This document shows positions 50,426-63,810 of a stretch of 64,000 nucleotides of DNA, in pieces. Position numbers and translations under genes: made by a program. The notes below the pieces were generated by a model. That model did not search any database. It saw nothing but the letters and a program-made list of their open reading frames with translations, and was not told where the DNA came from. Every line of letters begins with the position of its first letter. The stretch's first letter is position 1. This DNA comes from Anoplopoma fimbria (lineage: Eukaryota > Chordata > Actinopteri > Perciformes > Anoplopomatidae), in contig NC_072472.1 in assembly GCF_027596085.1 (NCBI RefSeq), positions 7,336,951-7,400,950 on the forward strand, in the 5' to 3' direction.

Positions 50426-51686
50426 CCTTATTAGCCTTCTCCAAAACACAGTTGGAAGACTGGACTGAGAGTTTTCATTTTGTCTTTGTATGAATATGGC
50501 CTTTTAATCTCCTCATGCCTGCGTGAGCAGTTAGAAAAGTACACTATCAATCTACCATCCCATCATTTGGCCTCTGTCTGACTCTCTGGGATTTTTAGAG
50601 ATTCAATTAAACTTTGGAAATATGAGTAAAGGACAAAGTCTGGTAACATTGTTCGAGACAAAGTGTGCTAAGGGAGAAGGATTTCAGGGGGAGACACTTC
50701 AATGAACTGACCCACCTCTATCTTTTCAGGTCTTTTTGCATATAGCCTCTTCTTAAGGACGCTTTCAAGATGGCACCGGCTGTGGTTGCTCAGAGTCTTG
50801 TGATGCAACCGCAAAGTCTCCTCGTTTCATCACCAGCAATGTGCTGTGGGACTGCGTCTGCCCTCGTCCCTCCCCACCAAAAGGATTTCGACTCAGTTAT
50901 GCACTGAACTGTAGAGCAGCTGTCATTTGATGTAATCTGTGAGGTATAAACCCTGCCTAGTTTCCTTCTCTCCTTCCTACTTGGACGTTGCTCACTCATC
51001 CACTGTCCCCTTTACCTCCGGCTGTCTCTGGGACCCGCCGATTAGAGAGCTGGGTGCTGTCCTGCTGATAAAGCCGGGGAACCCTCCCTCCAACACCAAT
51101 GGCTGTGTCCTTAGGGTGCAGAAAAAAAAAAAAAGGAGCCAAGGGTAATGTACCCAAAACCCCCTAATCCTCACCCCTTCTGACCATTCACCATGTCATG
51201 TGTGGTGGCTGAATACACTGCCTTGTGCAACCCATGACTTTGAACCGATAGGCCTGCATTTTCATGCTGGATAAGGGCAGCCAGAGAAATGAGCAAAAGT
51301 AATACAGCTCAGCTTATAACAGTGTGACATTATGCATTGGGGGCCCGTTTTATGAGTGGATATTCTACATTCTGGAGTGTGTGTTTACAGAACCATCTGG
51401 TAGATGTTGTACACTTATCACTGGAAATGTAGGACAAATGCTGGTGCTCAAATGTGGATAAGCTTCATTTTATGAGCGCCTCTATTGTCTAAATTTCTAT
51501 CTAGCTGCCATAAAAGGGGGAAATAACGTAGAACAGGTTATTCACACTGAGGGTAATTTGATATAATTAGAACGCAGTTGAAAAACTGTTGCTTTCCAGT
51601 TTTCCTCCAGCTATGTTAACCCTTGCTTTACCATGTCAGTGCGCCTAGAATTGGAGTCCTGTGCTTTTCTAGGTTTTTCCTATTGT

Positions 51687-51726
51687 CAACAAACAAATGG
51701 TTTCAGTTGAAACCATTTGTTTGTTG
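51687..51726. repeat. Perfect 19-bp inverted repeat, 2-nt loop
   Basis: CAACAAACAAATGGTTTCA, then GT, then its exact reverse complement. A nearly uninterrupted palindrome. Confidence 0.97.
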
Positions 51727-51858
51727 TGCTTCAGACTGTAGGGAAGTTGGGAATACAACGTTATTGGTTTCGGTCTTTTCAACGGATTTGTTGATAACGC
51801 TGTTAAAATTAAAATACTGAAAAAGAAAATTAAAGTATTGCTTTGAATGGGAGATCGG

Positions 51859-51859
51859 A

Positions 51860-51953
<94 letters not shown>

Positions 51954-52001
51954 ATCAGTACAAATCTTTGAAATTCCGATTTCAAAGATTTGTACTGATT
52001 G

Positions 52002-52045
<44 letters not shown>

Positions 52046-52080
52046 TATATATATATATATAGATATATATATATATATAT
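51859..52080. repeat. Palindromic AT-rich repeat with central hairpin
   Basis: Long (TA)n arrays flank a perfect stem-loop. The left arm is TCAGTACAAATCTTTGAAAT (51955-51974), the loop is TCCG, and the right arm is the exact reverse complement (51979-51998). Because the flanking TA arrays are self-complementary, the whole of about 220 bp can fold back. Confidence 0.95.
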
Positions 52081-54571
52081 AAATAAAACACCTATAATTC
52101 TGAAGAGGGAAGTAGAAAGTGGTTCCCCAAATATTGCCATGCCATCTCCTCATTGATATAATTTCTAAGGATAGGAAAACTTAATCCCCAAAGGTGTTCC
52201 AGGAGAAAAAAAAAAAAAGACCTGGCCATGCTTACCTCTGGGGTCAGGGAAGGTCCAATGCCATTAATTTTAAATGAGTGGAATGGATTTGTGGTAATGG
52301 AAACCCAATGGCTCCAGACAGCATTGGGGTTTGGTGGCGTGAAGACACCAAACGACGGTGCGATAACCTGACCACTCGACTGTATGAAGTGGAAGAAGTC
52401 GAGAAACTGATTTGGGTTTTCTGCCCCCCTCACAATATGAAAGCCTTAAGCGTAATGCATTAGAAATCCATTTGGAGTCATTCAAGTGTAACACAGCTCA
52501 AGACTTCAGGTAAACTATATCTTTGGTCAAAAAAAAAAAGACTTGTTTGATTTAGCTTATCATACAACTGCAACTAGTCAAGTATGTAAAACAAGTAACC
52601 TCGGTAGGTTGGAAATAGCATTTGCAGTTTTGGCAATTATTAATCTTAAATTGTAAAGTTCAGGAGTTTTGGGATGGAGAACATAACGATATCTGATACT
52701 GGTCGGAGAAAAGCCAGTTTTTAGGTGTTAAACTGCTCACATTCCTGTGCTTAGACAAGGTGTGACAGTGTAGTATGTTTTGCTCTCTCTATTGTTTTGT
52801 GGACATAAAATATAACAATACAACATAAATGGTTGTTTCACTTCACATGAAACTTGCTCACACCCTGCAAACTGTGAATGCGAAAAAAACGAATTTAACA
52901 GCGTCACATATTCCCCATATGCCACCATAAGGCAGGTTATTATCGTATATATTTTTGAGTGATGTCCAACCAACAAGTTGGAGTCTAACTTTCCAATTTA
53001 GGAGAAAAGAGGAACAGTTTTTTTTTTTTTAAATGAACTATATGAAATCCTTATATGAAATGCTATGAAGAGAAGACATTGGGTGGGTTGGTACTGAGTG
53101 GTGTGTTTATCTGTTAGGTCATGTATTCTTTGAGAACACATTTCATTTTTGATGGTTTTGTCTTGGATTTTTCCATGGCTTTTGTAGCTCAGGACAGTAA
53201 ACTCAAATGTTTTGCATACATACTTTATAGCACCACTGATTTAAATAATTACTAAGATACTAGATAACTGTCAAATTTCAATCTTGGTGACTAGTTTAAC
53301 GAAGCCCAGAAGTAGAAGCAGTCCTCTTGATCTTACAGCAGGTAAGGGCGGTGTGTGTGCGGGGATCCAACAGTCCGCTGTAGGTCGTTTTAGTCGTCCA
53401 ATCAAAAGCGAAGTATTTGATTTAAATCCCTCTTGTGACCTTACACTGCTCAATTATTCAGCTTCACTGTGAAATATGTCAAAACACAGGGGCTACAGAT
53501 CCTCACGCTTCTGTTTCACTGGGACTTTAAAGTATATCGATTCGTCCATTATCTCTACCTCTTTATCCTGCTATAGATCACAAGGGGACTGAGCCCATCC
53601 CCAGCATGCAATGCGTGAAAGACAGATGTTGTGCATTTTGTTGTTGTTATTCACAACACAAAATGACCTGCACTCAGGAATAAATTGCACACTGACCCTT
53701 TAGAGTCCTTTGGTAATGAGTGTGTAATATATGTTTTTATGTGGGTGGGGGTAGTAATGCAGGAGTTTTTCAGATTGAAATGCCCCACTTTGAGCTATGC
53801 AGCTCAGAAGCTATTACACCAGTAGGCTACTCATTCCCTCCCATCTTGCTTTTGACTTAATTGAATCAGCCAGTCCCCATATCAGATATTCCTTAACAGA
53901 ATACTGAAACCTATCCACCCTTTTCCTAATACCATTAGGGGAAGCAGGAGAGCAAGATGGATGCTTTAATCCTGCTGGTTCAGAGCACACAAAAGGAGCG
54001 CGTGCCCTGCAGTAAGACATTAGCCACAACATTCACTGCTGAGCCACAATATTCTTCGGAGCAGAAGACATGCCCTCTCACTGCCTGACTGAAACCTCCA
54101 ATAACGAGAGCTCATTTCCTGTGGACAACATTGCATATAAATAACAGAAACAGCAACTCATTGCATTGGTTGTTACAGGGGGAAATGAAAAAATAAAACA
54201 GCAAGATGTTACAGTTGGCAGCACTTTTTTTCAATGATTCTACTACAATATTTTATCCACATTGGTCCAGTACATTTATGCCATCTGTTCATGAACCCGG
54301 CAGATATGCAGGAATGCATGTCCAATTTGACACAATGGTGATGCAGATGAATGAGGGTTCAGGAAAACCTCCGGCTGCTGAGGTATTGTTATTTCCCTAT
54401 CTATTTTCTGCTGTGTCAAACTTCAGCTAAGCTAAGGTGAGGTCTATTATTTCTGGCCAGCTCAGGCACAAACTAATCCTCTTATTTGGGAGGTCAGCGC
54501 CAATCATTATACAGAGGGGTGCCATTACAGTGTACACTCCAGTGAGCAGATTTTCCCCTTACATAAATATA

Positions 54572-54789
54572 TGACTCAAGGGACTGCTCTTACTCTCCTC
54601 TCTAATTCTTCCCTGCTGCTTTTACTTCTTAGCTCTCATCTTCCTCTTTTTCTCATCTCTGAACATCACCCTCTCTTATCCGTGACCTTCCCAAGCCCCT
54701 TCTCGCTTTTTACTTTTTCATTTTTTTTCTCCACTCTCCCACACTTTCACCACACATCCCTTTTTTTCCCACCCTCATTTTTTTTTCAG
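54572..54789 (+). repeat. Long pyrimidine-rich tract ending in 3'-splice-like 'ttttttttcag'
   Basis: About 220 bp that are strongly C+T biased on the plus strand (purine-rich on the gene strand). The tract ends 'catttttttttcaggatgcc'. It resembles a plus-strand acceptor, but no exon follows that I can support. Confidence 0.7.
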
Positions 54790-55329
54790 GATGCCCAGAG
54801 TGGCGTATAATTGAATCTGCAGAGAATGCATGAGCAGGAACAATTAGCTCAGTCACTCAGAATGTGGATATAGCTGTACAGTAGGATAGACAGAATAATA
54901 ATAACAAAAAGATAGAAAAGCAGGAAGATAAGCCTGAACTGTATGGGCACCAGAACAAAGGGAAACACACAGCTCTCAAAGTACACACAATTTTGTTCCC
55001 ACCAACCCCTGACAAAGATGGGATACTCTCATTATGCATTGCATGTGTGTCATTGCTATCACATTGTCCAGCTTGCCAAAAACACTGGCGAACCAAACAA
55101 CATTAATTTTTTATTTCATCAGTATGACTAGTGGAGGATTATATCTTACAAAAATGATTTATATCTGAGAGGGAAACTGTAAAGTAATAAGTAAATGGAA
55201 TTTGATCCTAAAATTTCTGAGACATTGTTCACTCTTCCCATTGCACTAGATGACAAGTCAGATTATAAAATTCATTAGGTTACATAAAAAAAAGTTCTTT
55301 AGCAACCCATAAGCTATTTTGAGATAGAT

Positions 55330-55680
55330 CACTGGTAAAGTGAAAAAGTGACCTTATGGCAAAGCTTAATGAAACATCAGTGGATGAACAAAGCTTTTAG
55401 GAATCTGTGAACTTTGGATATCTTTACCAAATTCCATGGCTTCCATCCAACAGTTATCAATACATTAGACTTAACCTTCAAAAATATGAATGACATGGTC
55501 ATTTAACACAAAAAGTCACCAAAGTCATGAAGATGTATCCACTGTTGGCCATAAATGTCTCTATACAGTTTCCGCCAATCCAATAAATGTTGAGATATTT
55601 CAATCTGGAACAAATTGATTGAATGACTGACCATCCAACTTACTGACAATACCATCCTCGAGCCACACCTCTGCTAAAAA
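55330..55680 (+). mobile_element. Teleost interspersed repeat ('aataaatgttgagatatttc' type)
   Basis: Phrases such as 'aaattccatggcttccatcc', 'aataaatgttgagatatttc' and 'caatctggaac' followed by 'gactgaccatccaact' and 'ccatcctcgagccaca' are hallmarks of a very common diverged fish repeat. It seems to contain two related sub-blocks (about 55420-55480 and 55560-55680). Confidence 0.6.
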
Positions 55681-58600
55681 AGCTCCACAGACAGGGACAG
55701 CAACCATTTTTTGGGCTGGCGAATCGTTGTTGGACTGATCCATGAGCTTATTTATTTTTATTGTTTAAAGGATTATTTGCATGATTAAAATTTCTTTATT
55801 AGCAGAAGCATTGTCTACATCCCTCAAGTCGCCATCACAGATGGGACCGCATCCTGGTGTGAAACCTCACATTAATAACAGCCCCTTGATCTCGCTCAGG
55901 CTGTTATATAAGTGCAACAAAGCATGACTCTGCTGAATTTATGAATATGAATGGGCAAAACAAAAAAAAGCACCATCTTTCTTCCAGGGGAAGGAAAAGG
56001 AGGGAACAATTCTCTTCTGTCTTAAAAAATATACATTTTGCTCTGTGTGCAGCTGACACCAGCAAAGATGGACCATAAATACTTCATAAATACCAATTAC
56101 CTCAAGAAGTAGGAATGAAAAAAAGGGCAGCTATTTCAGCCAATTATGAGGCTTCTCTCTCAAAGAGTGGAGAAAGATGACTCTTTCCTTTCAAGCTTCC
56201 CACTGAAAGGAGAAACCTCTATCATGTTGCGGAGCCTAAATAATGTTTCCCTCCACCTTCATGTCAGGGATGAAAGGCCCCAAATGTCCTTTGAGTGAAA
56301 CCCCCAGAGGACTTAACATGCATCAATAACATTTCCATCCTTGAAGATGTTTGAGGGGGGACTACACATTATCTTCTCGCAGACTTTGAGGCTCTGCTCA
56401 CATCCTGAGACTTTTATTTACCCCAATCTCAAAGGTCCTGCCTCGCCGTGGAAGAGATGGAGATAGAGGAAGAGAAAGAACAAAAGAAAAACAGAAGGAG
56501 GCAAAGGCAGAGTCAGACAGCACATTGTAGTGTGTTGCCTGCTTAAAATAGGACAGCTGCCTCTTGAAGGAGCCATCATTCTTCATAGGGGTAGCCTGTC
56601 TTCATTTCCACCCTCGGCAAAGCACACTGGGCTTAACACACTTACGTCTGAGGATTTGCTGCACTTGAAGGTGGCAGCAATTCCCTAGACTGCAGGGGGA
56701 AGGAGTAGTGCAAAGCCACCCCGCATAAAGCCGACCGTTTTAACAAGTTCAGCTGAGGAACTATCCTCCTTCTGCCAGAGCAAACTTTTGGACATGACTC
56801 GGTTTCTGTGTCTGTTTACAGTAGGTCCAAGGTCTGTAATCATAATGCAAATGCATTTTTTCATGTATCTATAAAAGAAAATGATGAACCTCGGAGAGAG
56901 AAAGGTGGATGGCATACAACAAAAGTCTTAACAAACTTGCAAAGTCACAGCCACCATCCCAGAAGAGCCATTATGAATTTTTTAAATTACAGTAGTAAGT
57001 TCTCACACTCTGGACCAAAACTGCTGAAAAAGTAAGAGTATGGGCTGCATTCCCAATAGAAAACAGAAATGGTACAGTAGGCACTCAAAAAGAACAAAAC
57101 CAGCACACATTTACCAAAGCTCTGGGAAACAGTCTAAATAAATCATAAAGCTATTTGAGCATATTTCTCGCATGTGCTTTGTTACTTTAAGAAATGAAAT
57201 ACATTCAAGCAAGACGCAGCACGCTTGAATGCTGAAACCAATGCAGTTATACAAAGTTTCCAAGAAGTTTTGGATTTAAACATGTTAGTCATATTTTCTT
57301 AAACCCATAAAATATTCATCAAGAGCCCAACCCTTGTTAAGAATGTACCTGGGACTTGAGAAAAGGGAGTTGGAGCTGCTCCAAAGTTGAATCTTTAATT
57401 GTCAGCTTTTGCTGAAAGTAGCCTCCCCCATGTTCAAATTAAGCTCATGGCATTCAGCTACAAGGCAGTGATTATGGCGAAAAGTTAGCAGATATTGCAT
57501 TCGCTGGTCCCACAAAATGACACAGTGAGTCATCTGCAGCTGACAATATTATAATATTTATTTGTTTGAGCTGATTAAAGAGCTTGAATGTGAGATACCG
57601 CACTTCCTCCACAGAAGGCAGTGAGGAATGGCGACAATAAAGTTTAAACTGACCACCAACACAAACAGCCCTCCTTTGCTTCCACAGAGAGCATAATTCC
57701 CCAAAAAGTGGAATTTAAACTTGAAAACCTGATCTCTCTGCTTTAAATAATTTGGGGATGGTGACATCTCTTCAAACCAGACTAATAGAATGGACAAAAA
57801 AAAGGACAGTTAAATAGTTGGGTCTTCAGAACCAAATGGCTCTTTGAAGAGAGGATATCAGTATCCCTACTTTGAATGAGGCTAATTAGATCATTGACAT
57901 TTTGCCTTGTGACACCTCCTGGCATTGAGTGCATAGAGTTTACAGCTTTAAAGCATTACTTAAAAAAGCCAAAACACTTTCCATTTCCACTTTCAGCTAC
58001 ACTCAGTGCCCCTTGGTGTAGCAACTGAACAGATAGAAAAATAAAAATTTCACATCTTGTTCTGGCAACATGACTGACTTCCTTGCATTTTCCAAACTGG
58101 CAACCAAATGAAAAATGAGGCCAGATAAGAATGAGAAGATCGGAGAAAATAATAATAAGACACTGTCCTAACCAACCCTTGAAGACCATATTGCGAGGCA
58201 AATTACTGTTGAGATGACTGAACGGCCAGATGTGCCTCACACACTTCAGCTTCACAGAGAGAAAAAAAAAGAAGCCAGCATATGCTCCACGCTGAGGATA
58301 ACTTAACTGGTACAGACCTCTCGTAAGCGGATTGAGAGAATTCCCCAGGCATGTACGGCCTACTTCGTACAATATGGTGAGGGTATGCTTGGACTGCAAT
58401 GATGAGCCAACATGATGGTCTGTAATAAATTAGTTGGGGATCTATGGTGCAATAACTTGTAGCAGATCAAGGGAGCGGACAGCGAGTATGACTCGATAGG
58501 ATATGCATCATCCTTCAACTGAACATCCCATGATGTTACATAGATCCCATTTGTCTTGGGCTGTTTGAAATGGCAATAATATTAGGCATCCAACTACTTG

Positions 58601-59821
58601 GTGTCAAAATGGGCGATTTGGCAGTTTTTTGTTGTTTTTCTTTTTCACAAAAAGCACAAAAATATTCTGTTCTGTGGAAAGATATTTAAGCTCCATGTTT
58701 TCAACAATACCTGAAAAAGAACTTGAATGCACAGTGGATTTCTAAGGCAAAGACGATCCTCTAAACAAAGCCGACTGAAACTTTTGTTGTTTGGCTCGGA
58801 TACTAAACAAACTCTCCATTACTGGTAGGTCTATCTTTGACTTTTCTGCTCTCAGATGTGGGATCAATGCACTTCAGCGCTGCAGCTTGTGTTCTCAATG
58901 GTATGTGGTCCCCTGGCAAAATTGAATTGTGGATGTCCTCGTTCACCCCAGACTTGATCATCCACGGCCTTATCTACTTTTGTAAATTACGAGTAAATGT
59001 ATTGGATTAGACATGAGTTTATTTAATTCCTTTTCCTTTTCCTAAGCCCACATTGTGACCCCTGATCTGATATCTTAGACTTCGGCCTTTAGATACAAGA
59101 CGCTTGCTGTAGTCTTGAATGACAGGTTGACTGTCAATACTTAACAAAAAATAAATAAAATAAATAAACCACTGAACATTTAAAACTACAGCCCAATGAT
59201 TCCGTTGGCGCTGAATCACCAAAGCCGATAAAAGACAAGCTCACAGACAAGCTCACAAATTAATTTCTTTAACGGTTGCTGCAGTTGAGTCAGCCTTTAC
59301 GACAGACATCTGTCTTTTCTTCACAAAGCTCTCACACATTGTTTCGCACTTTCTTTTGTCATCCAAGATAGAGATATGCTCAAACACAAATGGTGTCAGC
59401 CCGAATCCACATTGTTGTAACAGATGTTCACACTGACATGAGCTTTGGTGACGGATCTCTGTTCGGAATGTGTTGCAAGTAATGCTAAAATCTATTTTTA
59501 TTGAATACATTCAGATTACTAATTTTGAAATATACCAGGTTTTTGCTTTTTGACATTGGTTGAGATAACTATCTTCTAGTGAAAACGAACAGATTTGGGT
59601 TTAAAATATAAGCAAGCAGAAAGTAGAGCAATGGTCTTAAGGCTATGGCATGTCATGTTAAAGGGTTTCAAGATATTTTAATGGAGTTTTAATTGGGTAG
59701 TAAGAGGTTTTAACAACTCGCTGCAGGAACTGGAGCACATGAGTGAGAGTGAGTGAATGTGCTTGCCAGTCTTATCGTGTTATGCTGGCCTGTCATTCAA
59801 TTGGATTTGAGTACTCAGTAT

Positions 59822-59920
59822 GACAAGTGAGAGTTGTTATTTCTGTAAGTCGACTTACAACAAACCTGTACAGCTGTGTCAATCTCATCCATGCTTGTAG
59901 CCATTTTTAGCCATTTGCTC
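59822..59920 (+). repeat. Short dispersed repeat, copy B
   Basis: Diverged partner of 30181-30245, sharing 'tttctgtaagtcgactta', with extra bases between the shared blocks. Confidence 0.4.
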
Positions 59921-62555
59921 TCATTTTTTGTCATGGTTGTTGCTATTTTTTGTGGGTCTGACTCGCTCAGGCAGAGCACAACACCAGGCCTGTTTGAATC
60001 ACTGAACATATTTGGAAGTATGCTAATGATAAACACAAGCGTTGCACAATCAGTACTCTTTCGAAATGAACGTGACAGCGATCTAATAAACTTTAAGTGG
60101 CTTCAACTGTCCATTTTTAATTTGCACTACACAAATACTGGAAAAGTCACATCAGTTAAATTATGTTGTTGTCCTGGTCTCTGCTGACAAGGCATTTGAC
60201 TTGCTAAAGTTTCACCCTCATATGAAATGAGTTGACTTTTGCTAGCTTGTTGACTGTGTAGCCTGTAGTGCTTATGTTGGGCTGTTAGTCTGTATACCTT
60301 TTTGAAAAGTCAATTATAATTGCAAGTGTGCATCTGGCTCAGTTAATCTGTCTGTGCAGTAATTTATTTTTCGGTCATGCTGATCCACACCGGTCAGAGA
60401 GATGTTGACTGTAGGCACTTAGTGTGGAGAAGCAGCCAGAATGAGCAACACTGGCTGTCACAGATGCTGCCAATCGTGGCTGTCCACACAGAGACTGCTG
60501 TACACCTGCCATTCTGGCATATTCTGCATCCTACTCTAATTCAATTTACCACTCAAACCCATTTCAGAGCCTGTCACACATTTTCACAGCCGAGAGGCAG
60601 TTGCATCAAGACAGCCTGAAGGGGGTTGGTAGATACTGGACGCTATGAGGCATGTGTATGTGTGTGAGTGTTGCTGGGAGTACAAAAAAAAGAAAAACTT
60701 AACCCTTTATATTTTGGGTGAATCTACTGAAAGAGGCCTTGGTTTCATTAGAGAACAGATTAGAGGGGGGGGGGAGTCAATATCCAACAGCTTTGGATTT
60801 AAAGCCCTACTTACAAAGGCGTTAAGATTCTAGGAAGTGATAAAACCATATGAATCCTGCTTCTTTTGTTTCAGCAAAGAAGAGTTGAGTACTGTAATGA
60901 GACAGGACCTCTGTGGGATTTCTGAGGTCACCGCGATCAGTTTACAGTTGATTTATGTAAAGATGTTTGTTCATTTTAGGTTAATATTACAGTTGTCCTT
61001 ATTGAGCGATTTGGTTTATTTTAAAATCTAATAAAGTATCATGTACAAGACTGCCTTAGGCTTTGCACACATTTTAAACAGATTATTGAAAATAAAAGCA
61101 AAGCGATGTCTGAAGGCGTATTCTCCATTGTGGTCCTCTGTGATAAGGGGAGATACAGGAGGGGAGGTGGGTGGCAAGCAGAAAATGGAGGGAGCAGTTG
61201 ACAGGCAGACAAAGGAAAGAAAATCAGTCAATCAAAGTACAAAACAGACACATTATACCTCTTCTCTCTTGCACCCAACAACTGAAGAAGATGCATAAAA
61301 CTACGTTTTCAAAGCAAGTCAAATATATAATCAAAAAGGGGTGTAGGGAGCGGCTATTTATCATTGTGAAGGTCAGTTTTAGCCTAATTTACGACACTCC
61401 TTTAACGCACAAACCCAATTCAAACAATCGAAATATAAGGGCATATTTGTTTGTGAGGGAGAAGTTTTAGAAAAACCCTAACAAGATTATTTTGAGAAGT
61501 TTTGAATTTATTAGCTCTGGGTGCATTATTACACCGGAATAGGCTGAAGTCATCAGCTATTGCTTTGAATCATAGGCTGTATACAGAGATGGACGATGCT
61601 TCTCCACTTCCTCCAATTGTACAAACAGGAAGCCAAAATATCCCGCTGGCTATCATTAGAAAGCTAGCTAACTGGCAGCACGGTCAGTGACTGCATGCAC
61701 CATGTAGACTGTAGCTTCATTAAGATCTAAATTTAAGTCTATAAGTCTATGTCTGAAAAATGGATAATCACGGTTTTGAAAGTTAAAGCTCTCTCAACGT
61801 TCCTTCTCTTTGTATGATTCCCGAGCATCCGACACCGCCAGAACTATTTCACTCAAAACAGCTGTCAATCATTATGTCACAACCAGTTTTATACCTTTAC
61901 CGCAGCCAGCCCCCAGGGGGAAATCAGAATTCTGTCATGTTGTCCATCTTTGTAAACAATAGTATATGCTTTAAATGCACTTTAATATATTTTACTTCCT
62001 ATATAATATTCAATCAATAATCATAACAGAAAGCTGCTTACTTTAAGCAAGAAAAATGGAGGAGCAAAGAATGCTAAGCTGGTGTACCCAACTTTTTTCT
62101 CCCTAAAGAACCTTAGCAGCAGATCAACTTTTTGTTTAAAACCTATTTCCATTTGCTTCATTAATAATATAATGTGGTACAAAGTATTAAGCAGTACTGA
62201 TGGGGATTTTTTTTGTCTGTCCATTTTTATTATGCTACAAAATATCTGTATTTGGCAATAATTCTGGGAGAGCTAGAGGAAGACTTCTGTGTGTTTGTGT
62301 GTGTTGCTAGGGGGGATCTGTATTATTTCCTACAGCAGAGGGAGGGAAGTCCTTTCTTATTGGGTTTGCTGAAGCCATACGTTAAGCCAAAAAATGGTGA
62401 ATCTTGCCTTGGGAATGTCCTAAAGGTTCATAGCGTACACATCTGTTATACGTGAAATCAAACGATGCCAGAGAGGCAGACGAGTCAATGCATTGAGCCA
62501 AATAGGAAGGAGCACCAACATCAACTTCATCACTGACATGGCAAATTCAGAGAAG

Positions 62556-62569
62556 ATGCAAATGCAAAT
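62556..62569 (+). promoter_or_regulatory. Two overlapping POU/octamer sites
   Basis: ATGCAAATGCAAAT contains two perfect ATGCAAAT octamers sharing two bases, the consensus for POU-family factors (OCT1/OCT4, BRN-type). Function is not shown, but it lies in a low-repeat stretch of intron 1. Confidence 0.35.
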
Positions 62570-63732
62570 TGACAGTATGCTTCAGGGTGATGTGAACCCA
62601 CTGGTCTTCAGGGTATTTTACAGCATTTGAAAATGAAACAATTAAATATGTTTTCTATGAACAGCTGTATTCAATTCTAACAACACATCGCAGCCAAAAT
62701 TATATGATAATTTAATGTTATTTTGTGGTGTGAAAAGTATCAAAATAACAACTTCCTTCATTCACACAATCCGGAAAAGCAAACACTGACATGTTTAGTA
62801 AATTATCTGTGATTAATTAATTATATTTCCGTGCATGTCACAAGCATCATGAGCACTATATCAGAACTGCAAAGCCGGATGAAAACATCAAAGCAATTTT
62901 AAAACGCTGATGTTTGAGGCACAACAAGCTTATTAAACCCTTCTTTTTAAAAATCAGCATACCGAACCAGCCGACTGACTAACTACAGTGTTCAGATGCA
63001 CAGTGTGACTAATCCATATTAATCCGACATGACAGCGGGAAACTCTCCAAAATCAATATCTCTGATTGATTGCTGTCCAACTTGTAGTACCACAGCTCAG
63101 TCTCAGAAAATGACAAGCAACAAATCCAAATTTCATTTAGCCATATCATGAAAGGGCCTCTGCACAAATAATCCTGTTAGACACTGTAAAGGTAGGTTTT
63201 TATTTTTTATAGAAAAGCTATAATGAACAACCATTATGGCCTTTTGAGTACAACCCCCGCTGAATAATGTAGGTTGATTCAACATCACAAAATTGCTTTG
63301 AACCACGACAATGTGAGCTTAGTGGTTTCTGCTTGACAGTCTTTCCTTTTCTGACTCCCTGTAACCTGGCAGTTGATCACATGATAGCCTTCCCTGTGTT
63401 GAATCATTCCCAAAGGTGAAACACGAACATAATAAACCCCTTTTACAGAGAGATTATGTAATAGTGCCGTAAACAAGATCCCCCACTGGGCCGGATTTGC
63501 TTTTTTACATTGAACCAAACAACGCTGCCCAAGTGTGCCATTTTAACATGATGGCATTCCAGAAGCAAAAGATGAGTGATGTGTAAAATAAGCACTTTTC
63601 AAGTGCTCTAAAGTACCGGCATTAAAAACGACAGAAGTAAAATACTGAGGAAAAAATAAGTACATGAAAAGAAAAGAAAAAATCCAATAAAAGGGCAAAG
63701 AAATAAAAATAATAAAAATAATATATACTTCC

Positions 63733-63790
63733 TGTAAGTCGCTTTGGATAAAAGCGTCTGCTAAATGACTGTAATGTAATGTAATGTAAT
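63733..63790 (+). mobile_element. LINE/SINE 3' tail ('gtaagtcgctttggataaaa') with (TAATG)n
   Basis: The sequence 'gtaagtcgctttggataaaa' then 'gcgtctgctaaatgactg' is the highly conserved 3' tail shared by an L2-type LINE and its SINEs in teleosts. It ends in the expected (TAATG)n short repeat, followed by (TA)n. The body of the element is not recognisable upstream. Confidence 0.7.
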
Positions 63791-63810
63791 ATATATATAT
63801 ATATATATTA
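63791..63810 (+). repeat. (TA)n microsatellite
   Basis: TA array directly after the (TAATG)n tail. Confidence 0.9.

Noticed and set aside
51830..52153. Open frames rich in YIYIYI (also 31860-32063)
   Set aside because: Translations of (TA)n arrays.
57956..58399. 147-codon open frame, minus strand
   Set aside because: No homology that I recognise, composition like the surrounding intron, and no convincing splice sites at its ends.
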